Notes under the pieces: generated by a model
Told to the model about the DNA's origin: nothing
The model's database searches: none
What the model saw: the letters and a program-made list of their open reading frames with translations, nothing else
Shown here: positions 44,601-56,028 of the stretch, in pieces
How positions within the stretch are numbered: position 1 is the stretch's first letter
Layout: each line of letters begins with the position of its first letter
Assembly: GCA_000708835.1 (NCBI GenBank)
Contig: DF237050.1
Coordinates: 119,919-183,918 of the forward strand
Direction: 5' to 3'
Source: Klebsormidium nitens
Taxonomy: Eukaryota; Streptophyta; Klebsormidiophyceae; Klebsormidiales; Klebsormidiaceae
DNA length: 64,000 nucleotides
Made by a program: the position numbers and the translations under genes

Positions 44601-47600
44601 ATGGAGTCAATTGCTCCCGCTGGTCACTTACTCGGTGGCCAAGTGTTGCGCCTGTGCAAGTTACAAGGGCTAGATCTGGAGAAAGACCGCCCTTGCCTTG
44701 TGAAGGAGGTTCCAAGCTCTTGGTTGTCTTTGCAAAAAAGCAGCAAACCGTGTAGAAAGTCTGGCGCCACTGCAGCCGCTGGCACACATGGGGCAGAAGT
44801 ATGGACTATGAAGCCACTCGTGGTTGGTATTGGCATGAGCTCAAGTAGGAAGGATTTGGCGGGAAAGGGCTCACGGGCCTCTTCAATGAAAACTGATCGC
44901 ATCAAATGCAGGTAAGACGCAGAATGAAAAAGAAGTTCTGATCTGCAAGTATGTGTTTCTTGATCCCGTATCACAAGACACATACTCATAAAAGTACGTT
45001 GGCTCAGAGATAAGATAGCTAATATCACTTCGCTGCTTTTCCAAACGAGTATGTGTTTACCGTGTGTTTGGGAAGGCTGTTCTTCTTTGCCACCAGCTCG
45101 GTGGTCGTTTTGAAAGTATCCTGAACCTGCACAGATCCGCACAGACCAAATCTCTTTGATTTCCTGTGTCATAGAACTAAGAGCATTCTCTATCCAGAGC
45201 TGCTATCCTGTAGTTCATTCTTTTCATTAGAAGAGGGGCTGTGAACGCGGTCGCTTCTGCTTCTTATTAAAAGCCTGCACAGATTCGAAATTGAGGGAGC
45301 AGTTTCAATCGAAAACAAGAAGAAAATCACGATCAGAGCACAACTGGTCACATTTCAGCCCAACATCACTGTTCAGACGGCTGATGAAGGAAACAGGATA
45401 CTTTGGCACGCCGACCTTTCCTATTGCAGCTTCTCAATTCCCACCATGTAACGGGCCCTTCAATAATCGTCCCCCCCAATAAGCGTAGTTCTGCCTCTTG
45501 TGCAGCGCATCTGCTCAGCCAACCAGAGCTGTGGGCAACGACAATGAGGAGGCATATCGTCGAACCAAAAGCCTCCTCACATCACTGTCGCAGAGCATGG
45601 CGGACCTTGAAAATGAGATGTCTGTGCAGCAGAAGGTAGGAGAGCCGATGCTGTTTGCACCATCAACTGATAGAAGGCCAGCCGACACACACTGACTCCG
45701 GCGGCTAGTGAATCGTCTTTGAGGACTCATGTTTTCTCCTTGATTGCAACCTGAGTCCCGCTGCATTCATTTGTACATCCGACTTAACATCTGATTGTAA
45801 ATCTAGACGAGATCGTTGGAAACCCACGTCATTGCAGGAACTGAGTGATACCTCCGCAAGGATCGACGAGATCATTATGGGCGAACCAGGCGCACTGCCT
45901 GAATACAATGGGTCGTTCTTTCCCCCATCTGAGGGTGGACAGCGGGACGTCGACATGGCACTGCGCCAGGAGCTGCAGCGTGAAAGTCAAGCTGTGGCCC
46001 AGTCAGAGGCGGAGATCAAGGACCTAAGGGCAAGGCTGCAGCATGCGCAGAAGCTGAGTGCGCAGGCGGCAGACTTGCAGAAAGCGGTGGACGAGAGGGA
46101 CCTGCGGCTAGCAGCGCTCGCAAAGGACCTCTTGGAGCAGAACCTGACCAACGAAGAGAAGGCCCAGAAGCAGGAGGTAAGTGGCGCTCGCTAGGATGCG
46201 TCATCAGTGTGGTTCAATTGACTTTTGAGGAGGAAGAGTGGGCATCTTGGCTTCCGAAGGGAACTTTAATCACCTCCTTCAATCAGACAAGAGACCCGTC
46301 ACCTCAGGCGGTGTGCAAGAGGCTTCAGGTGGCAATGCCGGCACCGTAGCGGATGCGGCAGTAAGTCGTCAGGAGAAGGTTGAGAAGAGGCAGACTTTAC
46401 TAAGAGGGCTATGTTGAGATATGCTTGTATCACCCTCTTTCTCGCTAACACGTTTTTTTCTCCGACGTGCGCAGGCGCTGCATGCCGCGGAGCTGCGCAT
46501 TGCCGAGCTGACCACGGAGACGCAGCGGCTGCAGGAGGAGATTCAAACTAGGGATGGCCTCATGGCACACATGCAGAAGGAGGCGGCGATGAGTACCAAG
46601 ACACTGCAAACCGCCGCCAAGGTGAGCAGTATCTTCTGCTATCCCTTATACTGCAACAGACTCCCTGCAGCGGTCAGGGACCGATTGCGGTTTTCGTACG
46701 CAATCGGTCGAAAAATTGATGTAGGTTCTTAGCTTCGCAGAAGAAGCTCTGGAACGCTTCTGCACCTTCATGTGCCAGTACTGGAGTCATTACGACTGCG
46801 TCTATGAAACGCTTTATGAGGCTGGATCATATAGGTTGGAGATGTCGGTCAAGTTGCTCTCTTAACAATTTCGTGATGCACCACATCAACCACAAGGGCA
46901 GAACTTTCACGTTGTGTCTGCACGTCATCGTTTCGTCTCACTCACTGCCCAGGCTATTGCCAACGTGCGCGAACACAACGTGCTGCTGGAGACCGAGTTG
47001 GAGCAGCAGCGGCAGCAACTGAAAGAGAGTCGGGACGAGCTCGGCAAAGTGCAGCGCCAAATGGCGGAAAAAGAGCAGGTGTGTGTGGCTGCCGTTTTTG
47101 AAAGCCAGTCGCCGTCTTTGGCTCATGCATCTTCGTCATGCTGTATAGGCAAGCTCGTTTGCTAGTGAGGCATTATGAAGGCGACCTTCGCCTGGATTTG
47201 TTTGCTCTGAGAGTAGGGCTTAAACTATGCTTCAAACAAGTTTGACGTAGTTCGGAGCACCAATAGGACGGCGACCAGCTAATCAAGGCGAGTGCCATCT
47301 GATCTGGTGTCTGCTTGACCTCCCCGTCACCTGCTGTTGAAGGCGTCAACGTGGCACCGCAAGTGTTAAACTACCGAACATGCATTCGTCTCGTATCTCA
47401 AATCCTTTTCCCTGGCCTCGTGACATTCTGCATCCTGTCTTCAAACTGACTCCCGTTGCCCCCAGGCGCTGCAAACCGCGGAGCATCGCATTGGCCGGTT
47501 GGAGCAGGCCATGCACGAGCTGGACGCCAACCTGGAGCAGGAGAACCAGGACAAGCAGATTGCGCAAAAGCAAGTCGCGAAGTCCAAGGAGGTGAGAGCG

Positions 47601-50600
47601 AGGCAGAGAGCGACATAGCTTTTGACAGGGAGATCGCCAGAGATTACTTTTATACCTAGGCCTGAAGTGCCTGGGACAGCAGGCCGTCGATCAAAGAGTC
47701 AAAGCGATTGCGCCTTCCTCATCAAACCGTCATCGTGGAGTTCGTCCTCAAACTCATTCTATCTTCTGCGCCTGTTTGCTGTACACATTCGGATCTCGCA
47801 GAGCGTGTATCTAGGCCAGTGTTTCCGTAGTTTGGAGCCGAACGGTCGGTGCGGGTGCGTGCAGGAGGTGATCCAAGCACGGATGAGGATCAACGAGTTG
47901 ACGGAGAAGATGGGCGGCCTGGAGAAGCAAGTGAGCCAAAAGAACGCCTCGGTGGCGCAGCTCAAGAACCAGCAGGCCAAGACGTCGCTCGCACTGGAGC
48001 AAGCCAACCAGGTGAGCCGCCGCGGCCGAGGAAACGAGCAGTTTGTCCAAAACAAAACTCCTCTGGTTGATACAAATAAGGTGCAAACCGCACAAAGACG
48101 TTTACTCCGCCTCCATTCGCTGTAAGATCTGGAAGGACAATGTGATGAATCTGTCGGTTTACTTTTTTGACGGACATATTTTGATCTGGAGTCCGGGTCA
48201 ATCCTTGGATGATTGACAAACGCTTCGAGAGAAAGCCGTCAGTGCTTGCAACTTATCGAACCAACAAGTGGTGTTTCTTCCTGTGTGCTGAGCCCTCCCT
48301 CTGGCTACGTCTGCAGTCGCTCCAAGCGGCCCAGAGCCAGATCCAGTCGCTGGAACAGCAGATGGTGAGGGCGCAGGAGGCCCTCAAGGAGGAGGTGGAG
48401 GCCAGCACCAGCGCACTCAAGTCGGCCGCCTCCAGGGAACAGGCAAGTCTTGCTGCGCTTTTAGCCTTTTTGACTCGTGTCGTTCTTCCCGGCTGCAATC
48501 TGAGGTTTGGCGCAGCCACCAGAAGAGCAATGTTACTACGGAACGCATCTGTCTTGTGACCGTCAAGCGATGCATTGCGTCCATAACACGATGCTCCACA
48601 TCTCCATAACTAGTAAGATCTTTCAAGCAGTAGAGCCCGCAGTAAAGCTTGTTGAAGAAGGAACGTGCTTTTCTCTCCCTGTCAGGCGCTTCGGTTGTCC
48701 GAGGGGCGTGTGCGCGAGCTGGCGACGGAGAACACGACGCTCAAGGCGCAGGTGGCGAGCAAGGAGAAGACGATGGAGGCAGTGCGCGAGGAGACGCTCA
48801 AGAACGCGGACATGCTCATGACCGCACAGAAAACACGGAAGGTCAGGCCTGATCTGCGCTCAGGAACTCGAAAGGCAGGGGACGAGCCCTTTGGACTACC
48901 AAAAGAAGAATGTGTTCAAACCTTCGATAAAGCAGAGGAAGAACCAGCGAACTGTCAGGCGATGGAAAACGCATTCTGGCCGGCAGCTTCATGCGTTTTT
49001 GGATTCTCCTGGAATTAAACGAGATGGGCTACTGGTAATAACATTTTTCAAAGATTCTCTCAACCGTTGATCAGGATGTATCAAGCAAGAAATCCGTGAA
49101 GTCGACTGTGACGTCAGCCGCACACACACCTCGACAGAGACTCAACTACAGCACACATCGTTTCTGTGCAGAGTTTAGTCGAAGCCGAGGGGAAGCTGAC
49201 GCTGCTGTCGCAGCAAGTGGCGTCGCTGGAGGACGAGATCCGGTCGCGGGACAGTCTCCTGGACGACATCAAGGCCGAAACGTTCAAAAGTGCAGAGACG
49301 CTCAAGATGGCCGCCAAAGTGAACCTGGTGGGAACCGTTACAAGTAACCTGTGCATGCTTACCCTGGCGTGCTGGTCATGACAATAAGTGAAACACGCCC
49401 CCTCCTGCACGTAAGCATTCGGCTCTTGATTCGGACACCTGGCATCCCGCTTGTCTGGCATGGGTACTCTCGAAAGGCAGACATATTCTGGTCGCTTGTT
49501 ACAAGTGTTCCGTATGGCGGTGCAGCTCCTGAACGAGACGCGGGAGCGGGAAGCCGAGTTGCAAGAAAATCTGGAGGAGAAGGATGACATCATCGGGGAG
49601 CTACAGCGGGAGCTCGCAGAGAACGCAAGAGCGGCCAGGGCGGAACAGGTGCGGCGCGTGGCGCTTCTGATGGCCCTCGGCGATCTCCCCTCTGCAATTG
49701 ACATTCTTAAAAAGGCACAAAGAAATGAAAACTGTTGTGAGCGAGCATAGTTGAGGCTACTGAGTAGATTTGATCAAGCTTTCAGGTTTTTAACCGTGCA
49801 GCCCGATGAATCGACGATGTTCATCCATTTTGAGAGTAGTTCTTTGCCTTTCAATTCAGTTGTCGTCGCCAAATGCACAAGTCTTCAAGTTTACAAAAAG
49901 GTACCCTCTGGCGTGCTATGCTCGCATTCTTTCTTACTTCTGTACCCTCCTAAAATTTAACTCTGGCAATGACTCTATTCTCGACTCCTTTTCGCCGTCT
50001 CGAAGCCACCCTATGTTGTGGATTATACTCTTGGGAACGCCCAAAGTCAGCGAGTTACTCAGCCGCGATAACCGCAAGTCTTCTCACCGGTTTTCGGTGT
50101 CCCCTCGGCAGGCGTTGAGGGCAGCGGAGCAGCGGAGGCGGGAACTAGAGGAGGAGAACGAGGCGCTGCGGCAGGGGGTCAATGCGCGGGACCAGGCGCT
50201 GCGGAACATGGAGGAGGAGGTGGAGCGGAGCGCAGAAGTGCTGGACGCAGGGCAGCAAACCAGAGAGGTGACGGCCCACCCGGCTTGCAGGCGCTACTCT
50301 TGTGGTTGTTTGGAAAAATGGCCTCGACCTGGAGCATACGAGTTGGTCTTCGAAGCGCTGATTGTTGGTCAAAACACTTGGTGCAAACGCGGGACGTCGG
50401 ATGCTAGAAAAACGGTTTCGAGTGACAATTACTTGAAGCACTTACATCCACCTACAATCGCTGGACCCGTATTCGGGACCTCGGTCCAGCGAGCCAGCGG
50501 GATGGAAGACCAGGCATCTGCGACTGTTTGATTCTCATGGACGTGACTGTGCTCAGCCGTCAAGCATCGAGTCTGGTTGCCCTTGCAGAAGCTGCGTCGG

Positions 50601-51021
50601 CTGCAGGCGCGGACGGGCGATCTGGAGGCGCAGCTCAAGAGCCGGGATGCCAGCGTGGCCGCCCTCCAGAGCGAACTGACGGCGCTCAAGCTGCGCGCCA
50701 GTCACGCGGAGCAGGGCCGGCCGCAGCAGCAAGCCAACGCGGCGACCAACAACAGCCGGCCACTGGTGAGCAATTTCACTTGCCTCGTAAATGAAAAAAT
50801 AATCAAGTTTCGAAAGAGAGTCTTCAGGAGCAAGGTCGAAGTTTCGAAGCGATTGGCTTCATCGACATTGCTTCCTTAGAATCGTTCCCTTTGCAAGCAG
50901 ACAGGGTTGCGTTATTGAACGCTTGCAGCTCCCACAGTCGTCGTCCAGACCCTATTTGTGGTTCTTCGACCCTTGGGAACTTCGGCATGCAACCGGCGCT
51001 GTCTCGGCCTTATATCTCTAA
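44601..51021 (+). CDS. Long coiled-coil protein encoded by repeated heptad-sized exons
   Basis: Exons: 44601-44911, 45506-45635, 45838-46176, 46475-46621, 46953-47078, 47466-47591, 47865-48011, 48317-48442, 48686-48841, 49172-49318, 49526-49648, 50112-50267, 50589-50765 and 50929-51021, giving 767 residues. From exon 3 on the protein is almost entirely Glu/Gln/Lys/Leu-rich coiled coil. Exons 4-12 all start and end in phase 0 and encode 49, 42, 42, 49, 42, 52, 49, 41 and 52 residues, mostly whole heptads. Most start with a motif like ALxxAExRIxEL. Exon 8 ends in a GC donor (aggcaagt). The N-terminal 104 residues (MESIAPAGHLLGGQ) are not coiled and not recognised. The terminal exon is the least certain: an alternative reading frame over 50930-51112 (GNFGMQPALSRPYI) would need a different phase. 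I do not recognise the family; a filament, centrosomal or trafficking scaffold role would be a guess. Confidence 0.75.
48443..48685 (+). other. GC-AG intron in the coiled-coil gene
   Basis: The exon ending SAASREQ is followed directly by gcaagt, the canonical GC-type 5' splice consensus. The intron ends in ctgtcag before the ALRLSEGRV exon. No GT donor nearby keeps the phase-0 coiled-coil frame. Confidence 0.75.
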
Positions 51022-52321
51022 CATGTCCAGCGGATCGCTGTTGCAGGGTGTGGCTCAAAGCATTTCGGACCTCGACCCCGCCCGTGAAGTAGAGCAACGC
51101 TGGCGACCCTAAGTGGTTGCGCATGCTCGGCAACCCAGATGAAAGACAGAAGCATGGCTCCTCGCGTTGAAGGTCTTGAGTCTAGATTGTTTACGCCTTG
51201 AGCCGCATCACGAGCTTGATATTTGGTTAGTGTAGCACGAGAGACGAAACGTCGGTAGGTATTGTCGGTTGAGCTATACTTGGATCCAAGGAGTCAAGAA
51301 GTTTTCTGGGCTGCACTGCGTGCTTCAAGGAGCAGTCGGTTCACACACAGGCCCCGCATTGATGGAGGTTGTACTGTCCCTCGCAAGAAGTACGTATACC
51401 CTTGAATACCAGGAGCTCCTTCTCCTCCCTTGCTTCATTATCTAGATCCTTAAATGTCAGGTGTTTTCTAGACTCTAGCTACTTATTGTACCTTGTAAAC
51501 GATGGGACGAAGATTCTGGGCGCACGCCCTTGAGAAAGCGGATAATTGAAGCTTTACTAAGACCCTTTCCAAAGGTCATCAAAAGAAGAAATAGACCCTT
51601 TTGGAAGGCAGTCAACAGGATTGCTTCGATCCAAGATCGAAGTTAAAGCATCATCCCATCCCGTGTTCGGCGATGGTCATGCACATGTATGTTTTCGTGC
51701 GTTTGATATTATGCATATACGTTAAGTGGCTTAGGTAAATTCAAAACCTTAAAATTTCTGCAAAGATCACTATTAAATGCATGCAACGTCGCCGCGCAAC
51801 TTCATCTTCTCATTGCATGCCCTCTCCGAGTGCATTGACCTCCGAATTCGTGTATCAGCTATCGAGTGCCGATTTTGTATGACATGGGTGCACATTTCCA
51901 GTCGCGCCCAAGGCATCACCATACCAGGTCGCGGAGGTCCATGCAATGCGGACGGAACTGCGTCTACGTGCATTTAACATGCACTAAGAATGCGGATTGA
52001 GCTATCTTACTTATCTAGTCAACATGTATCGCAATCAGCGGCGCCGCCCAGCCGAATCGAACATGGTGTCATCAGCTCGAAGTGATCTAGCCGATTGCAT
52101 CCACGATCATAAGCAATCGTTCGGTCTAACAAGGGCCTGAAAAATGTTGAAAGTTCCACTTGGCAAAAGGCCATGACAGGCTGTACTTTCAGGTGCGCAT
52201 CTGCTAGGTTGCTTGCAACATGGTACAGAAGTGGGCCACAAATGCACTGAACAACGTAGACGAGTTGACGCTTGAGAAGAAAAACGTCAAGTTTCTCCTC
52301 TTGTCTCGTCTCGTTTTCAAG
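51022..52321. other. Convergent intergenic spacer
   Basis: This 1.3 kb lies between the coiled-coil gene and the F-box/LRR gene and contains both 3' UTRs. Frames in it are short and unbiased; nothing else was recognised. Confidence 0.6.
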
Positions 52322-55007
52322 CTAGGACCGAACATCGAGGACCCCCCGTTCTCTAAGAAGTTGCGCACCCTGACAACTTGGCACCGTGGGAGATACGGTC
52401 ACCTTAGTAAGCCAGCCAATTGAGTTCGTCGCTAGGACCATCAAAGCTGTCTCGACAGCCTCGCAGTCTCTTAATGTCAAAACACTGATACTTCTCGACT
52501 CGGCCAAGGACACGTAAACACCTTCAGTAAGCCTTTTGCACCCATCGAGGTACAGCGTCCGTAACTTTCTACACTCAAGCACCAGCTCCTCTATCAGGTC
52601 GTCAGTTACCGCATTCTCGCATCGTTGTAAGCCGAGAATCTCCAGACTCCCTAACCAGGCCAGCGGAGTTAGATTAGTGATGTTGTGGCAACTCTCCAGG
52701 ATGATCTCGGTCAATCCAGGTAGCGACTTGATCAGGGCAACCAGTCCCACGTCGCCAATGGCCGTGTAGCTCAGATTGAGGGTCTCCAGCTTGGAACAAG
52801 TTGCTAACGACGCAAAGCCAATGTCGCTCAGCGAAGTACACCTAGTAAGGTTCAAGCGCCGCAGCGACGGAGCCGCTTGGGCAATGGCTTGGACTCCCTC
52901 GTCCGACACTCCCCTCACTGGCTGGCTAGATGCGAGGGAGAGCTCCGTGATTCTGCGTGTCCTTGCAGCAAGGTACGCTATGCCCTTGCTCGTGATTGCC
53001 GTCGAAGCGATCTCGAGACTTGCCAAGTTTGGGCAATTGCTTAAAGCCTCCACAGCTGAGGGATCGACTTTATTGCACTGTACAGAGACTTTTTCCAAGT
53101 TTGGCGGGCACGCCCAACCAATCCGTTTCAGGACCTCAGCCCCTTCGCTGTCCGAAGGGGCTCCTTGCGAGTCGGACTGGATTTTAAACACACGGAGCGT
53201 TCGGCAATGACCCGCAAGTGCTCTGAGACTGCCGACGTTACTGGAGAGCAGCTCCAGATGCGCTTCCAAGACCTCGAGCGAAAACCAGATACTCGGCAGC
53301 CCTCGTGATCGGACAAACCTGCCTAGCCGCAGCCGCTTCAATCTTGGACACCCAACGAGCTTGTTTAGCGTCTGCGTGACATCGAATCGTGTGTTCACAA
53401 GGCGAGCCCGGCCCATGTTTGTCCCCGGCTCGGGCTTGGGTGGCCTCAGGTCCAGCGTGACCTCCTCGAGTGACAAACACTCGCCCACGCTAGCGAGACC
53501 CGGAAAAGAAAATTGGAAAGCGCCCACCAGAGAAAGTGTCCTCAAGTTCGTTGCTTTCTGCAGGGCGGACACTCCGCTGTCGCCAACCGCGCGACAGTCT
53601 TGAAGTTCGAGATGACGCAGCCTCTGCAAGGATTGTGAGATTGATCAATGATCAGGTATCATGCACAGATGTCCTGGGGAACCCGCAGATGCCTAGCAGA
53701 TGCCGACCAACTGATGAGTACACGGCTTTGTTTGCATGAAATTGTGAATGTCTCTCAGACGAAGGGCAGACAAGGGGTCTTGTAATTGACGTTTTCCAAG
53801 ACATTCCAGATTACAGATCTCTCGATCAAGAACCAAGTAAATTCAAATCAGAAGCGACAACGTACAGTCCGCAACGGTGATGATACCGAGGCAGATATTG
53901 AAACCATGACCATCTGGATTCCTGACCGAGCCACTAGCTGAAACCTTGCTTACCGGGCAATTTACGACCAAGTCTTCAATGTCGTTGTCCGTCAGCACTT
54001 GCCAAACGAGGCCAGACTGGTCGTCTCGGAAGCCCCGACCGTCTCTCTGAAACCAGGGGTTCGTGGGGAAGGCCTCGTAAGTTATGCAGACTTTCTCCAG
54101 CTGCTTGCAGGCCTGAAACACTGGCCCAAGATCCACAGGCTCCGCCACTATGACTTGGTGTAGCGAGAGTGTCACCAAATTTCTACACTGCGCTATAAGC
54201 CCCAGCTGACAGCTGGCGCCAGACGGAAGCGCACTCCACAGGGTCAACCTCTGCATATAAACGACAAGAACCGTCAGGAAACGCAATCTCGTTGAGTCAT
54301 GGAAGACATGACGCAGACAAGGTGAATGCTTGTTGATGGGACCTGGAAGAGCTTTCCAGGCTATTGCGGCTTGGTCTGACAGCAACTGGATTGATCTTGA
54401 ATGTCGGGCAGATTTTGCAATCGTGATGCAGGTGTGATGGCTGGAGGCTCTGACCTGCAAGGACTGTGGGAACTGCTGGCTTGCAAGCTTCAAGGCCTCC
54501 TCTGTGAGACTGTCTCTGCCAAGCATGATCGCCAGGGACACCACAATGCTGTCTCGCCAGCGGGGCTGCTGCGCATCTTCCACTCGCCTGGCCCCAAAAA
54601 CATTAACGCTGGTGTTAGCCTCACACTTGCTTCAACGTTGCCCATCGTGACTCTCATTCATAGCAAAGTTAGGAAACAATCGCTACACTTTCAAAGCGAT
54701 CACTGGCCCCCACCACTCTCTTTTAGCAATTTACAGATACAACGAAGTTCCTGATTCAAGGATCACACAACCAGTCAGCGGGCAGTCAGCATTGTCTTGA
54801 GTGATCCTGACACACAAGATGCACAAGCTGGACGTACCTGAAAGCGAGTCGCTGTGGGACACTCTGAAATGCATGCAGCCAGCTTTTGTTAACCCTGCAC
54901 GCTGCGTCCTTATCCACCGGCTCGTCCAGAAAGTGCAGGATGTGCGCCAGCAGATCTGTGCTGCCAAACACATCCCTCACACTCTCAAACCCGTCCTCAA
55001 TGTCCAT
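52322..55007 (-). CDS. F-box / leucine-rich-repeat protein (SCF substrate receptor)
   Basis: Minus-strand exons 55007-54838, 54587-54455, 54250-53954 and 53623-52322 give 633 residues with matching phases. The F-box lies at residues about 14-50 (STDLLAHILHFLDEPVDK, then ACRVNKSWLHAF). The following ~140 residues include irregular LRRs (RLTLWSALPSG, CRNLVTLSLHQV, QLEKVCITYEAF). The large last exon has at least ten amino-acid-type (cysteine-containing) LRRs, such as LRHLELQDCRAVGDSGVSAL, LRRLNLTRCTSLSDIGFASL and LETLNLSYTAIGDVGLVALI. F-box proteins bind SKP1 and recruit substrates to SCF ubiquitin ligases; the LRR array is the expected substrate-binding face. The target is not predictable. An in-frame stop lies three codons before the ATG at 55007, which fixes the start. 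Confidence 0.9.
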
Positions 55008-56028
55008 TATAAGTTAAATGGAAACCCACTTCGCCTGGCCCAGCTCAAAGTCTGCTTGTCATGCCCTCTAGTAGGCGGCGTCCTCGTTCCAAAAGGGGCC
55101 ATGTCCCCAGCAAGCGGCAGCAATCCCGTTCCTGCTCCGAGCTGATTCTGAGCCAGCTAGCGCCCCGGCCCAGACTCCCCCGGCTGGGTGCGCGCGGAGA
55201 CCGCGTCGGGCAGTACGCGGCCAAGCGCGGCCGCCACATTGTCGCGGCCGGGCGGCCGGCCGTGCGGATCGCGCCCGCGCGGGCCTGCTGCAATACCGCG
55301 ACGGGAATGCTTCGACCATTTTCGAAATCATCACGCCACTTTGACTAGGATGCGGGGCAGGCCCAAGGATCACTTGGTCAATGGTGGCTATCATGGTACC
55401 TGAGCCATTGATCAGGCGCAAGCGCTGGACTCGAGCCAAATGCAAGAGGGCGTCAGGAGCCGGGTCACGGGGCTGCCCCTTGCCGCAAAAAGTGGACAGC
55501 ATGGAGCGGAGGCCAGCCTGCCGGCATGCAGGTTTGTACCTCATCCCCATCATCAATGCCGCTCTGAGCATGCGTGCAGCTTTGTTCTTTGATGCTTCAT
55601 TGCTACGTGACAAATGCTAGTGTGTGTGAGTGGGTTTATGCAGAATGCCATTGAGGCAGCGTCACTGGGGAGTCTCTCAATGTTGTAGCACGTCGTGACG
55701 CCACCATTTTGAGGCAGTTTCTTATTCGCTCAAAGCTTGTCACTGGGTCCTGCAGCTATTGTTAGCTCTGGTTTTTCTCAATACCGCCTCAGTCAATTTT
55801 CGATCTATCTACAGGCGGATCAACTTGCACGTTTAGTTGCTTGATGGCAGGATAGAAGGTGGAGTAGGCTTCTTTGGGGCTGTAGCCCGGCAAACACTGC
55901 TCCACTTGATTGTACGAGAGTATTCAGCAGCTACACTGGTTTGGGATTAGGCAAGCTGGGGGCGCTCTTGTAAGGACAAGGCAGCTCCGACGTGCTGCCG
56001 CAGAAGGAGCGTTGGACGGGCCGATTTG
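55008..56028. other. Divergent spacer with a GC-rich 5' segment
   Basis: This 1.0 kb lies between the F-box/LRR gene (-) and the YTH gene (+). The part at 55060-55310 is very GC-rich with many CpG dinucleotides, which opens long frames on both strands (for example 55068-55613 minus). They carry no recognisable motif and are treated as composition artefacts over promoter or leader sequence. Confidence 0.5.

Noticed and set aside
55061-55613. Overlapping GC-rich frames on both strands upstream of the F-box gene
   Set aside because: Arg/Pro/Ala-biased composition, no motif; an in-frame stop directly precedes the F-box ATG.
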